Of a stretch of 44,437 bases of DNA, positions 16,502 through 24,417 are shown piece by piece. Source of the stretch: Amphritea balenae (lineage in GTDB: Bacteria > Pseudomonadota > Gammaproteobacteria > Pseudomonadales > Balneatricaceae); the NCBI RefSeq assembly GCF_003858655.1, contig NZ_RQXV01000018.1, positions 1-44,437 of the forward strand, given 5' to 3'. The position numbers and the translations under genes were made by a program. The notes beneath the pieces are model-generated. The model was given only the letters and a program-made list of their open reading frames with translations. It had not been told where the DNA came from and did not search any database. The first letter of the stretch is position 1. Every line of letters starts with the position of its first letter.

Positions 16502-17035
16502 ATGCTTAGTAGTTCAATGCTTGAAAAACTCAATAATCAGATCAACCTGGAATTCTTCTCATCAAATATGTACCTGCAGATGAGCTCTTGGGCTGAATCA
16601 AAGGGTTTTGAGGGTTGCGCTGCCTTTTTAGCTCTTCATGCAGATGAAGAGATGCAGCATATGAAACGTCTGTTCACCTACGTTAACGAAACCGGTGGCA
16701 TGGCGCGAATTGGCGCTATTGAAGCCCCTATCGAAGAGTTCGACTCCATCAAAGACCTGTTCGAAAAAGTGTATGAACATGAATGCCTCATCACCAGTGA
16801 GATAAATGGTCTGGCACACGCCGCTTTTACCAATCAGGACTATTCAACCTTTAATTTCCTACAATGGTACGTGGCTGAACAGCACGAAGAGGAAAAGCTG
16901 TTTAAGGGTATTCTGGATAAAATTGAAATTATTGGTGAAGATGGCAAAGGCTTGTTCTTTATCGATAAAGAGATTGGTCAGATGGCTAAAGGTGAATTCA
17001 GTAGCGTCATGGAAGCCGACAACAGCCCGGCATAA
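16502..17035 (+). CDS. ftnA: Non-haem ferritin
   Basis: A 177-residue bacterial ferritin of the FtnA type. It stores iron as ferric mineral inside a 24-subunit shell in the cytosol. Ferroxidase ligands line up with E. coli FtnA numbering: Glu17 (NLEFF), Glu50 and His53 (DEEMQH), Glu94 (HECL), Gln127 and Glu130 (EQHEEE). The start has GGAG a few bases upstream (GCGGAGTCATA). It follows the small Cys protein by 23 bp and ends at a good terminator. The Fur-like site upstream suggests iron-dependent control; activation of ftnA by iron-loaded Fur is known in E. coli, but the direction here is not known. Confidence 0.95.
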   Translation: MLSSSMLEKLNNQINLEFFSSNMYLQMSSWAESKGFEGCAAFLALHADEEMQHMKRLFTYVNETGGMARIGAIEAPIEEFDSIKDLFEKVYEHECLITSEINGLAHAAFTNQDYSTFNFLQWYVAEQHEEEKLFKGILDKIEIIGEDGKGLFFIDKEIGQMAKGEFSSVMEADNSPA

Positions 17036-17067
17036 GTTTTTATGTTAGTTTCCTGAACATCTACTAT

Positions 17068-17092
17068 TAACGGCCTGTGGGCCGTTTTTTTA
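17068..17092 (+). terminator. Terminator after ftnA
   Basis: AACGGCC-TGT-GGGCCGTT followed by a run of T residues, 33 bp after the ftnA stop. Confidence 0.85.
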
Positions 17093-17151
17093 TGCCTTTT
17101 GAGTAACTATCCAGCGATAAATACGATTGGCAAGGCTAATGCGATACATTA

Positions 17152-17165
17152 TTGATCGTTGTCAA
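17152..17165. promoter_or_regulatory. FNR/Anr box at -41.5 of the hemerythrin promoter
   Basis: TTGATCGTTGTCAA matches TTGAT-N4-ATCAA at 9 of 10 defined positions. The extended sequence TATGAT at 17188-17193 is a good -10 hexamer. With transcription starting near 17200, the box centre lies at -41.5, the standard class II FNR activation position. Confidence 0.7.
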
Positions 17166-17301
17166 AAATATTATGTAGTACAATGTATATGATTAAGCAA
17201 CGACTCTAACGGGATATTTATTTACTAATATACAGTTAACATCACCCGTTAACCGTCTATATGTGACAGTGGGGCAACCCCTTCCAGTTTATAAGGTGTA
17301 T

Positions 17302-17835
17302 ATGATGACTACAGAAGACAGCCCAATCGATGATTACTCACAATGCCATATCAACATCATTAAAAACTTTGAGGCGCTGAAAGAATTTGGTAAAAAACAG
17401 ATTACCGACCCGGTAAGTGCAGAGGATTCCGCTGCGGCCGACAAATTTGTTCGGTTCTTTAAAGATGTAGTTCTGACTCACCATCATGAAGAAGAGCAGG
17501 AACTGTTTCATGTAGTAATCGATTGCGCCAGTCCCGGAAACGAACTTACTCAGGCAAAAGCGATGGTTCAGCGCCTGACTAAAGAACACCGCAGCCTTGA
17601 AAAGCAGTGGAAAAACATTGAAGGCGATATGAAGAAGCTGGCTAAAGGCAAAGCTGCCAGCCTTGATCAGAATGCTACGCAGAAGTTGGCTGAGCATTAC
17701 CTGCTACACGCTAACTATGAGGAAGATGAATTCCTGCCACTCTCTTCCGAGATTCTTAAAGATACCGGTATGGCATCACTGGGCCTGACACTGCATATGA
17801 AGCATGACAGCATCAAGGTTCCTACCTATATCTGA
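17302..17835 (+). CDS. Hemerythrin-domain protein
   Basis: A 178-residue four-helix hemerythrin HHE-domain protein. Candidate di-iron ligands are the His in QCHINII near residue 16, HHHEEEQELFH near 65-75, KEHRSLEKQW near 94 and the closing HYLLHANYEEDEF. Members bind oxygen or nitric oxide or take part in iron-sulfur repair. The lone domain and C-terminal extension (LGLTLHMKHDSIKVPTYI) do not show which. The start at 17302 (or the adjacent ATG at 17305) has AAGGTG just upstream; an in-frame GTG at 17263 lacks a ribosome site. The FNR-like promoter upstream indicates induction at low oxygen. It lies between ferritin and glnS and ends at a bidirectional terminator. Confidence 0.88.
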   Translation: MMTTEDSPIDDYSQCHINIIKNFEALKEFGKKQITDPVSAEDSAAADKFVRFFKDVVLTHHHEEEQELFHVVIDCASPGNELTQAKAMVQRLTKEHRSLEKQWKNIEGDMKKLAKGKAASLDQNATQKLAEHYLLHANYEEDEFLPLSSEILKDTGMASLGLTLHMKHDSIKVPTYI

Positions 17836-17860
17836 TTTTCAAACAGCTTTAGGATTCCAA

Positions 17861-17890
17861 TAAAAAAGGTCGCAATAGCGACCTTTTTTA
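17861..17890. terminator. Bidirectional terminator between hemerythrin and glnS
   Basis: AAAAAAGGTCGC-AATA-GCGACCTTTTTT is a perfect stem with A and T flanks, placed between two convergent genes. Confidence 0.9.
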
Positions 17891-17932
17891 TGTCAAAAAC
17901 AGTCCGGTTAATGCAACTGCTTCAGTAGAAGC

Positions 17933-19615
17933 TTATTTTTTCCAGGTATCCCGTAAACCGATCGTCTTGTTAAAGACCGGAGTTTGAGCACTGTGCTCGA
18001 AACGATCAGCAACAAAGTAACCTTCCCGTTCAAACTGGAAAGTAGTTTCCGGCGCAGCATTGACCAATCCCGGCTCAACCCAGCAATTAGTCATTTCAGT
18101 GAAGGAGTCCGGATTAATATTATCCAGGAAGTTGCCTTCACCTTTATCAGGCGCTTCTACATTAAACAGGCGATCATAAACACGTACAGTTGCCTGCTTA
18201 CCTTCAGTTGCAGATACCCAGTGCATAACTCCACGAGGCTTCATACCTTCAGGTGGATTTTCGCCAACAGTGCCCGGAATCAGTTCAGCATGAACTTCTG
18301 TGATTTCGCCGCTGTCATCTTTAACCACACCGGTCGCTTTAATCACATACGCGCTGCGCAAGCGCATGAAGTCCCCTGGCACCAGTTTCTTGAACTTCTT
18401 ACGGGATAGAGTCGAGTCCTCATTATAATCTCCGCGGTCCATATAAAGTTCACGGGTAAATGGCAGTTCACGGGTACCCATATCCTTTTGTGGATGAACC
18501 GGCGCAGTAAGCCGCTCGACTTCACCTTCTGGGAAGTTGGTAATAATCAGTTTCAACGGGTTCAGAACCGACATAGCACGGGCTGCATTGTCATTCAGAT
18601 CTTCACGGATGAAGAACTCAAACTGTGCCATATCAACAATACCGTCAGTCTTAGCTACCGCCAGACTATCGCAAAAGTTTCGTACAGCGCGAGCACTATA
18701 ACCACGGCGACGCATACCTGAGATGGTCGGCATACGTGGATCATTCCAACCACTCACATGACCTTCATCGACCAACTGCTTCAGCTTACGCTTACTGGTA
18801 ACCGTATAATTAATATTCAGGCGACCAAACTCATACTGACGCGGTTTACTAGGTACCGGCAGATGCTCAATGAACCACTCGTATAACGGTCGGTGATCGG
18901 CAAATTCCAGGGTACATACTGAGTGCGTAACCCCTTCGATTGCATCTTCCTGACCATGAGCAAAATCATAGTTAGGATAGATGCACCACTTATCACCGGT
19001 CTGATGGTGTGATTCTTTACGAATACGATACAGAATAGGATCGCGCAGGTTCATATTCGGTGAGGCCATATCAATCTTGGCCCGCAGCACCTTGCTACCT
19101 TCGTCAAATTCACCGGTTTTCATCCGCTCAAGCAGATCGAGGTTGTCCTCAGCAGAACGCTCACGATACGGGCTATCTTTACCTGGCTTTGTTGCCCAGC
19201 CACGGTATTCACTGGCCTGCTCGGCACTCAGATCACAAACGTAGGCATTACCTTCACGAATAAGGTGCTGTGCCCAGCTATAGAAAGTATCAAAATAAGA
19301 AGACGCATAACGGACTTCACCGGCCCAGTTGAAACCCAGCCAGCGAACATCTTCTTTTATCGCATCAACGTATTCCTGATCCTCTTTCGATGGGTTTGTA
19401 TCATCGAATCTCAGGTTACATTCACCGTTATATTTTTCAGCAGTACCAAAATTCAGGCAGATCGATTTCGCATGGCCAATATGCAGATAGCCATTAGGTT
19501 CAGGCGGGAAACGGGTGACTACTTTCTCGAGTCCCTGCTCCAGATCCTGCTCAATAATCTGATGTATAAAATTTGTTGGCTGTGTTGCAGCGTTATTGGC
19601 GTCGTTATTGCTCAT
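17933..19615 (-). CDS. glnS: Glutaminyl-tRNA synthetase
   Basis: A 560-residue class I synthetase, the usual length. It attaches glutamine to tRNA-Gln in the cytosol. FPPEPNGYLHIGHAKSICLNFG holds HIGH at residues 45-48, and VTSKRKLKQLV carries the KMSKS-equivalent VTSKR loop near residue 280. The beta-barrel anticodon-binding domains (YVIKATGVVKDDSGEITEV, GVMHWVSATEGKQATVRVYD) are complete. Its presence means the organism makes Gln-tRNA directly, as expected for gammaproteobacteria. It is monocistronic and divergent from ppiB. Confidence 0.97.
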   Translation of the reverse strand: MSNNDANNAATQPTNFIHQIIEQDLEQGLEKVVTRFPPEPNGYLHIGHAKSICLNFGTAEKYNGECNLRFDDTNPSKEDQEYVDAIKEDVRWLGFNWAGEVRYASSYFDTFYSWAQHLIREGNAYVCDLSAEQASEYRGWATKPGKDSPYRERSAEDNLDLLERMKTGEFDEGSKVLRAKIDMASPNMNLRDPILYRIRKESHHQTGDKWCIYPNYDFAHGQEDAIEGVTHSVCTLEFADHRPLYEWFIEHLPVPSKPRQYEFGRLNINYTVTSKRKLKQLVDEGHVSGWNDPRMPTISGMRRRGYSARAVRNFCDSLAVAKTDGIVDMAQFEFFIREDLNDNAARAMSVLNPLKLIITNFPEGEVERLTAPVHPQKDMGTRELPFTRELYMDRGDYNEDSTLSRKKFKKLVPGDFMRLRSAYVIKATGVVKDDSGEITEVHAELIPGTVGENPPEGMKPRGVMHWVSATEGKQATVRVYDRLFNVEAPDKGEGNFLDNINPDSFTEMTNCWVEPGLVNAAPETTFQFEREGYFVADRFEHSAQTPVFNKTIGLRDTWKK

Positions 19616-19788
19616 AAAGGCGTCTTAACTTCCGTCTGAAATCGAGTAGGCCGATATTATAGACAGATGGTCTGCAGACAACCATAAGTAAGGTAAAATT
19701 AATGAGGAAGTTACGTCCGACGGCCTGTTCAGAATTTATTCAAAACTGGATTAATTTTTTAGTAGGTTCATTCGTGGTAATTCTTTAG

Positions 19789-19794
19789 TATAAT
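19789..19794 (+). promoter_or_regulatory. -10 hexamer of the ppiB-lpxH promoter
   Basis: A consensus TATAAT lies 41 bp before the ppiB start, in an AT-rich stretch. The -35 region is unclear (TTCATT about 15 bp upstream is the nearest match). Confidence 0.5.
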
Positions 19795-19834
19795 CTCGTC
19801 CACAATTAAAAGATAAAACAAAGGAACCGGAAGT

Positions 19835-20341
19835 ATGATCGTACTGCACACTAACTTCGGCGATATCACTATCGAACTGGATTATGAAAAAGCACCGAAG
19901 ACCGCAGCTAATTTCGAAAACTACGTAAAAGACGGCTTCTACGACGGCGTAATTTTCCATCGTGTTATTGATGGCTTTATGGTGCAAGGCGGTGGCTTCG
20001 AACCTGGCATGGTCAGCAAAGAGACCGGTGCTAATATCGAAAACGAAGCAGATAACGGCCTGAGTAACAAACGTGGCACACTGGCAATGGCCCGTACCAT
20101 GGATCCGCACAGCGCATCTGCGCAGTTCTTTATCAACGTTAACGATAATACTTTCCTGGATCATACTGCTAAAACAATGGAAGGCTGGGGCTACGCTGTA
20201 TTCGCAAACATCACCGACGGTATGGATGTTGTTGATCAGATCAAAGCGGTTTCTACGACTTTCCGCGGCGGCCATCAGGATGTACCTGCTGAAGACGTTA
20301 TTATCAATTCAGCTGAAATTGTGGAAGCAGACGACGCCTGA
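19835..20341 (+). CDS. ppiB: Peptidyl-prolyl cis-trans isomerase, cyclophilin type
   Basis: A 168-residue cytosolic cyclophilin. It catalyses proline cis-trans isomerisation during protein folding. There is no signal peptide, so it corresponds to PpiB rather than the periplasmic PpiA. Family motifs are [15 protein letters not shown] with the catalytic Arg, [11 protein letters not shown] and [18 protein letters not shown] ribosome site GGAACCGGAAG precedes the ATG. It is followed 2 bp later by lpxH, as in many gammaproteobacteria, and the two are surely cotranscribed. Confidence 0.95.
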   Translation: MIVLHTNFGDITIELDYEKAPKTAANFENYVKDGFYDGVIFHRVIDGFMVQGGGFEPGMVSKETGANIENEADNGLSNKRGTLAMARTMDPHSASAQFFINVNDNTFLDHTAKTMEGWGYAVFANITDGMDVVDQIKAVSTTFRGGHQDVPAEDVIINSAEIVEADDA

Positions 20342-20343
20342 TA

Positions 20344-21057
20344 ATGCGCACTCTGTTTATATCAGATCTACATCTGCACCAAGGGCGCCCGGATTTAACC
20401 CAGGCGCTTTTGCATTTCCTATCCAACCAGGCCGCCGGCGCCGATCAATTGTATATTCTGGGTGATCTGTTCGAAGCCTGGATTGGCGATGATGCCATCC
20501 CCCCTGACCAACAGCCCGTTATCTCTGCACTGAAACAACTCAGTTCAGCTGGTACAAAACTGTTTTTTCAGCATGGTAATCGTGACTTCCTGATAGGACC
20601 TGCGTTCTCAGAATTAACCGGTATTAACATACTGAATGAAACTGAGATTGTTGACCTTCCTTCAAGTAAAGCCCTGTTAATGCACGGCGATCAACTCTGT
20701 TCCGACGACACTGAATATCAGGCATTGCGCCATCAGCTTCGTAACCCGCAGTGGCAACAGGCATTTCTCTCTAAAACGATTAGCGAGAGATTAGCAGTCG
20801 CACAGCAGTTGCGCTCAGCCAGTAAAGAGAAGAACGCTGAGAAAAGCATGGCGATCATGGATGTGAACCCTACCGCCGTATCAGAGGCAATGACAGATGC
20901 AGGCATAAACCTGCTGATTCACGGTCATACCCATCGTCCGGCAGTGCATCAGATAAAAACGGGACGCCGAATTGTCCTGGGTGACTGGGATAAAACCGGT
21001 TGGTATCTCGAATGTACAGAAACTGGTGAACAACTGATAGAATTCCCACTGGTTTAA
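20344..21057 (+). CDS. lpxH: UDP-2,3-diacylglucosamine diphosphatase
   Basis: A 237-residue calcineurin-like metallophosphatase of lipid A biosynthesis. It hydrolyses UDP-2,3-diacylglucosamine to lipid X and UMP at the inner membrane face. Metal-binding motifs are in order: SDLHLHQGRPD at residue 7, GDLFEAWIGDD near 40, GNRDFLIG near 79, HGDQLCSDD near 114 and HGHTHRP near 196. Length is normal. It begins 2 bp after the ppiB stop, implying translational coupling. Its presence supports an LPS-bearing gammaproteobacterium. Confidence 0.95.
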   Translation: MRTLFISDLHLHQGRPDLTQALLHFLSNQAAGADQLYILGDLFEAWIGDDAIPPDQQPVISALKQLSSAGTKLFFQHGNRDFLIGPAFSELTGINILNETEIVDLPSSKALLMHGDQLCSDDTEYQALRHQLRNPQWQQAFLSKTISERLAVAQQLRSASKEKNAEKSMAIMDVNPTAVSEAMTDAGINLLIHGHTHRPAVHQIKTGRRIVLGDWDKTGWYLECTETGEQLIEFPLV

Positions 21058-21104
21058 ATGCTAGCATAGAGTCAATTAAATAAGTTAAAACAAGCACTTA
21101 TTAT

Positions 21105-22730
21105 ATGGATTTTATCTGGATACTGTTTGCCTACTTCTGCGGACTCACCGTTAAACTAACGGGCCTTCCGCCACTTATCGGCTTTCTTCTAGCCGGCTTT
21201 GTACTTCATTACCTGGGTATTGAACCCAGCCCCAGCCTCGATATTCTTGCCGACCTGGGCATTACACTGATGCTCTTCACTATCGGCCTCAAACTTAACG
21301 TCAAAGATCTGCTGAAACGGGAAATCTGGTTCGCCACCGTCAGCCATATGTCATTCTGGTTTGTTTTGTTTGGCGGTCTAACATTGCTACTGGCCAGTAT
21401 CGCACTGCCTTTCTTTTCAACTGCTAACCTGACAACAGCAGCGCTGCTAGGCTTTGCTTTCAGTTTTAGCAGCACCGTTTGTATCGTGAAATTACTTGAA
21501 GAAAACGGCGAACTTAAAACCCGTCATGGACAGCTGGCTATCGGTGTACTGGTTATGCAAGATATCGCTGCCGTTATTTTTCTTGTTTTTGCTACCGGCA
21601 AAATCCCCTCTTTATGGGCTCTCCTACTATTTGGCCTTATATTTGCGCGCCCCTTGCTTGGCAAACTTCTTGAACGTGCAGGACACGGCGAGATGTTGCC
21701 CCTGACAGGGTTCTTCTTTGCATTAGGGGGCTACGAACTGTTTCATTTGGTAGGCATCAAAGGTGACTTAGGGGCTCTGGTTTTCGGTATCTTACTCAGC
21801 CAACACAGTAAAGCGACTGAGCTGACCAAGTCATTGCTAAGTTTTAAAGACTTATTTTTAATAGGTTTTTTCCTCTCAATTGGCTTCACCGCTCTGCCTA
21901 CCTGGTCGATGTTTGCCATTGCTTTACTCATCGCACTACTAATCTCGGTTAAGTTTGTTCTGTTCTTTATTCTCTTCACTCGCCTGAAGTTACGTAGCCG
22001 AACCTCCTACCTGGCAGCGCTTGCACTGAGTAACTTTAGTGAATTTGGCCTTATTGTTGCTGCACTCAGTGTAGACTCTGGCTGGCTTAGTAATGAATGG
22101 CTGGTCATTATGGCGTTAGCCGTTTCCTTGTCCTTTATCGCCACCAGTGCCATATATCCCAGAGCACACCAACTCTACACAAAATATAAACAGCCCTTGC
22201 GAAGATTCCAGCATACAGAACGCCTGACAGCCGATCAGATTAATCAACCAGCTGATGCAGACATTCTGGTCATCGGTCTGGGCCGTGTTGGTAAAGGCGC
22301 CTATCGTTCATTGCAGAATATGGTAGACAATCGGGTGGCCGGGCTTGATTCCGACCAGAGACGAGTTGCGGAATTACAGAAAATGGGCATGAGTGTAATT
22401 GTCGGCGATGGAGAAGATGCCGATTTCTGGGAAGCATTTGATACTTCAAAAGTACGTTTAATATTACTCGCCCTTCCCGCAATAGATGATATTCGTAATA
22501 TTACTTTTCAGCTACGAAGTGCCGGCTATACCGGTGCTGTGGCGGCCATTGCCCGCTTCGAAGATGACAGAAAGCAGCTGTTAAAAGCAGGTATAGACAA
22601 AGTATTTAATTTCTATAAAGAAGCCGGTACCGGTTTTGCGGAAGACAGCCTGATGTTAATACAGAGTAGCGTATCAGCTCACCAGAACGACACAAGATCA
22701 ATGGATAAAAGTGGTCCTGCGAAGCTTTAG
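21105..22730 (+). CDS. CPA2 monovalent cation:proton antiporter with RCK domain
   Basis: A 541-residue membrane protein related to KefB/KefC/YbaL. The first ~350 residues form about 12 helices, including the conserved LGFAFSFSSTVCIVKLLEE and VMQDIAAVIFLV, the second with the Gln-Asp pair of the CPA2 transport site. From about residue 385 a Rossmann TrkA-N/RCK domain follows (DILVIGLGRVGKGAYRSL), binding NAD or a similar ligand to gate transport. The domain has the GxGxxG pattern, but the C-terminus is shorter than in KefC. It probably exports K+ or Na+ in exchange for protons under stress. It follows lpxH by 47 bp and may share the transcript. Confidence 0.87.
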   Translation: MDFIWILFAYFCGLTVKLTGLPPLIGFLLAGFVLHYLGIEPSPSLDILADLGITLMLFTIGLKLNVKDLLKREIWFATVSHMSFWFVLFGGLTLLLASIALPFFSTANLTTAALLGFAFSFSSTVCIVKLLEENGELKTRHGQLAIGVLVMQDIAAVIFLVFATGKIPSLWALLLFGLIFARPLLGKLLERAGHGEMLPLTGFFFALGGYELFHLVGIKGDLGALVFGILLSQHSKATELTKSLLSFKDLFLIGFFLSIGFTALPTWSMFAIALLIALLISVKFVLFFILFTRLKLRSRTSYLAALALSNFSEFGLIVAALSVDSGWLSNEWLVIMALAVSLSFIATSAIYPRAHQLYTKYKQPLRRFQHTERLTADQINQPADADILVIGLGRVGKGAYRSLQNMVDNRVAGLDSDQRRVAELQKMGMSVIVGDGEDADFWEAFDTSKVRLILLALPAIDDIRNITFQLRSAGYTGAVAAIARFEDDRKQLLKAGIDKVFNFYKEAGTGFAEDSLMLIQSSVSAHQNDTRSMDKSGPAKL

Positions 22731-22799
22731 CCAGTACATCTGATTAGTGTTTCATGCAGTTGCTTAATATAGTTTCGACAAGATAATCAGCTCTTGATA

Positions 22800-22826
22800 C
22801 CGGTCAGCCTTGAAAAAGCTGACCGG
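22800..22826. terminator. Hairpin after the antiporter gene
   Basis: CCGGTCAGC and GCTGACCGG form a perfect 9 bp stem with a 9-base loop between two convergent genes. No T-run follows on either strand, so termination would be weak or factor-assisted. Confidence 0.45.
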
Positions 22827-22848
22827 AACAAACAGAAGCAGCACTACA

Positions 22849-23202
22849 TTAGTGATCGGACCAGACCGCAAACTCATTACCACCGGGTTCGATAAAATGA
22901 AACCGACGCCCACCAGGAAAATCAAACACTGCTTTACAGATAATCCCCTGATTCTGTTCGATCTTAGTTTGAGTTAACTCGAGCTTATTACTGTAAAACA
23001 CCAGTAGCGCACTACCGTTTTCCTGCCTGGCCGGCTGTGTTGAATAAAAGAATCCACCTTCAAGACCTTGATTATTAAAAGCGATATAGTCAGGCCCATA
23101 GTCGGTAAAAGACCAGTGAAATACCGTTGTGAAAAATGCCTTGGTTGCCTCGAGATTATTTGAACCAAACTCTACGTAGTTAAGCTTTTCATGTTCATTC
23201 AT
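22849..23202 (-). CDS. VOC/glyoxalase superfamily protein
   Basis: A 117-residue single vicinal-oxygen-chelate domain. It begins LNYVEFGSNNLEATKAFFTTVFHWSF, a typical first beta-alpha unit of bacterial VOC proteins, and ends GGRRFHFIEPGGNEFAVWSDH, with Glu in the usual metal-binding position of the last strand. Such proteins include glyoxalase-like lyases, dioxygenases and resistance binding proteins; no substrate can be named. It is the last of a minus-strand run and follows the GFA gene by 17 bp, so both are probably cotranscribed. The pairing with a GFA-fold protein is a hint of detoxification of small carbonyl compounds, but only a hint. Confidence 0.82.
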   Translation of the reverse strand: MNEHEKLNYVEFGSNNLEATKAFFTTVFHWSFTDYGPDYIAFNNQGLEGGFFYSTQPARQENGSALLVFYSNKLELTQTKIEQNQGIICKAVFDFPGGRRFHFIEPGGNEFAVWSDH

Positions 23203-23219
23203 CAGGTAGTTCCCGGTTA

Positions 23220-23675
23220 TTAAAACTGATTTTCATCAGCAGGCGCATACATTGCAAAAAGTTCTGCGCCGGTCATATTTTTGGTCTGATTAGCAAACTC
23301 ATAATACGCCGGCTTCTGATCAATAAATACCTGATGATCAAAAACCATCTGTTGCAGATCGACCTGTTGAAAATCAAATAGCCCTGCAGGCATTATATAT
23401 TGCCCGCTTTCTTTAAGCCGATAAAAGAGGTGTGTCCCGCAACTTGAGCAGAAACCCCTTTCAGCCCATTCTGACGAGTTAAAAACTTTAACATGCTGAG
23501 TATCTGTAAATTCAACAACCGTGCCGCAATCAAGTGCCAGTAACGGCCCACCGCCCCAGGTTCTACACATACGACAGTGGCAGGCACCCAGATGGATCGA
23601 AGCCTGCTTTACATTGACATCTACCCCACCACAAAGACACTGGCCCTGTAGATCATTTATTGCGTCAATCTGCAT
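23220..23675 (-). CDS. GFA family zinc protein (chromosomal copy A)
   Basis: A 151-residue GFA/CENP-V fold protein. Zinc cysteines appear as GQCLCGGV near residue 10, GACHCRMC near 32 and FCSSCGTHLFY near 77. The founding member, Gfa, was proposed to help formaldehyde react with glutathione, but most members have no proven reaction. It is strikingly similar to the integron cassette protein at 41659-42072, with a shared EWAERGFC..CGTHLFY block and a shared NMTG C-terminal block. Its start overlaps the end of the upstream membrane protein gene by 11 bp, indicating translational coupling. Confidence 0.88.
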   Translation of the reverse strand: MQIDAINDLQGQCLCGGVDVNVKQASIHLGACHCRMCRTWGGGPLLALDCGTVVEFTDTQHVKVFNSSEWAERGFCSSCGTHLFYRLKESGQYIMPAGLFDFQQVDLQQMVFDHQVFIDQKPAYYEFANQTKNMTGAELFAMYAPADENQF

Positions 23676-24408
23676 CTTTAAGCCCTCTCTTGATCCATTC
23701 CCTGGCGTGTTTTATTGGCCCCCTGATGCCCCTCTCTGGTCTTTCAGGTGAATCCGCCTGCACCCTCGGATTCAGCTCAAGCCTGGTTAACATTTGCTCT
23801 GTTCGTTTAAGAATAGCAACAGACACCCCAGGGGCTACATTATCACGAATTGCGGCTATCAGCGTTCGGTGTAAAGCGCTGGTCAGGGTCCATACGGTAT
23901 TGAGCCGAATCCCGCCAAGATCATCCTGACTCGCCAGCCTGTCAAGGCACTCAGAAAGCTCAGGAATCAGGATAACAGGCCGCAACTCTCGAAAAATGAC
24001 GGCTGTGGCATACATCTCTTCAGCGGAACAAGGCTTATTCAGACAATCTCTAAGCTCATCAATATTGCCACTTGCCCGGGCATGAGCTCTGAGCATACCA
24101 CGGGTTTCAGCCAGCTCTGCTACCGGTGCATTTGCATCAAAACCGTCCAGTAACTCGCCAAATAAACGACGTTCATGTTGTAGCTCTGTCTCTAACTCTT
24201 CCAACTGACTCTGGCTGCTTTCAACTTCATTTTTTAACGCCTGCATTTCAATTTCCAAACCGCCAAATTTAAAATGCGAAATACGCTTTAGCAGATCTGG
24301 CTGACGAGCCAGCCAGATCAGAACCACAAACAACATAATTTCCCATAGAGCAATATTTTCAACTAACAAAGCAATATAGGCGTACAGATCAGACTGTGGA
24401 GCATTCAT
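23665..24408 (-). CDS. Membrane-anchored coiled-coil protein, unknown
   Basis: A 247-residue protein of unknown function. One hydrophobic segment lies at about residues 14-33 (ENIALWEIMLFVVLIWLA). It is followed by a predicted coiled coil at about 50-85, rich in E, L and Q (EMQALKNEVESSQSQLEELE). The rest is helical and probably cytoplasmic, with a small cluster near LNKPCSAEEMYATAV. No enzyme motif was found. It starts 9 bp after the stop of the hydrolase gene and overlaps the following GFA gene by 11 bp. The close pairing suggests it anchors or regulates the hydrolase at the membrane; this is inference only. Confidence 0.75.
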   Translation of the reverse strand: MNAPQSDLYAYIALLVENIALWEIMLFVVLIWLARQPDLLKRISHFKFGGLEIEMQALKNEVESSQSQLEELETELQHERRLFGELLDGFDANAPVAELAETRGMLRAHARASGNIDELRDCLNKPCSAEEMYATAVIFRELRPVILIPELSECLDRLASQDDLGGIRLNTVWTLTSALHRTLIAAIRDNVAPGVSVAILKRTEQMLTRLELNPRVQADSPERPERGIRGPIKHAREWIKRGLKDAD

Positions 24409-24417
24409 GACGCAGCT

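Noticed and set aside
19751-20275. 174-codon minus-strand reading frame opposite ppiB
   Set aside because: Antisense to a conserved cyclophilin gene; composition follows from the codon use of ppiB.
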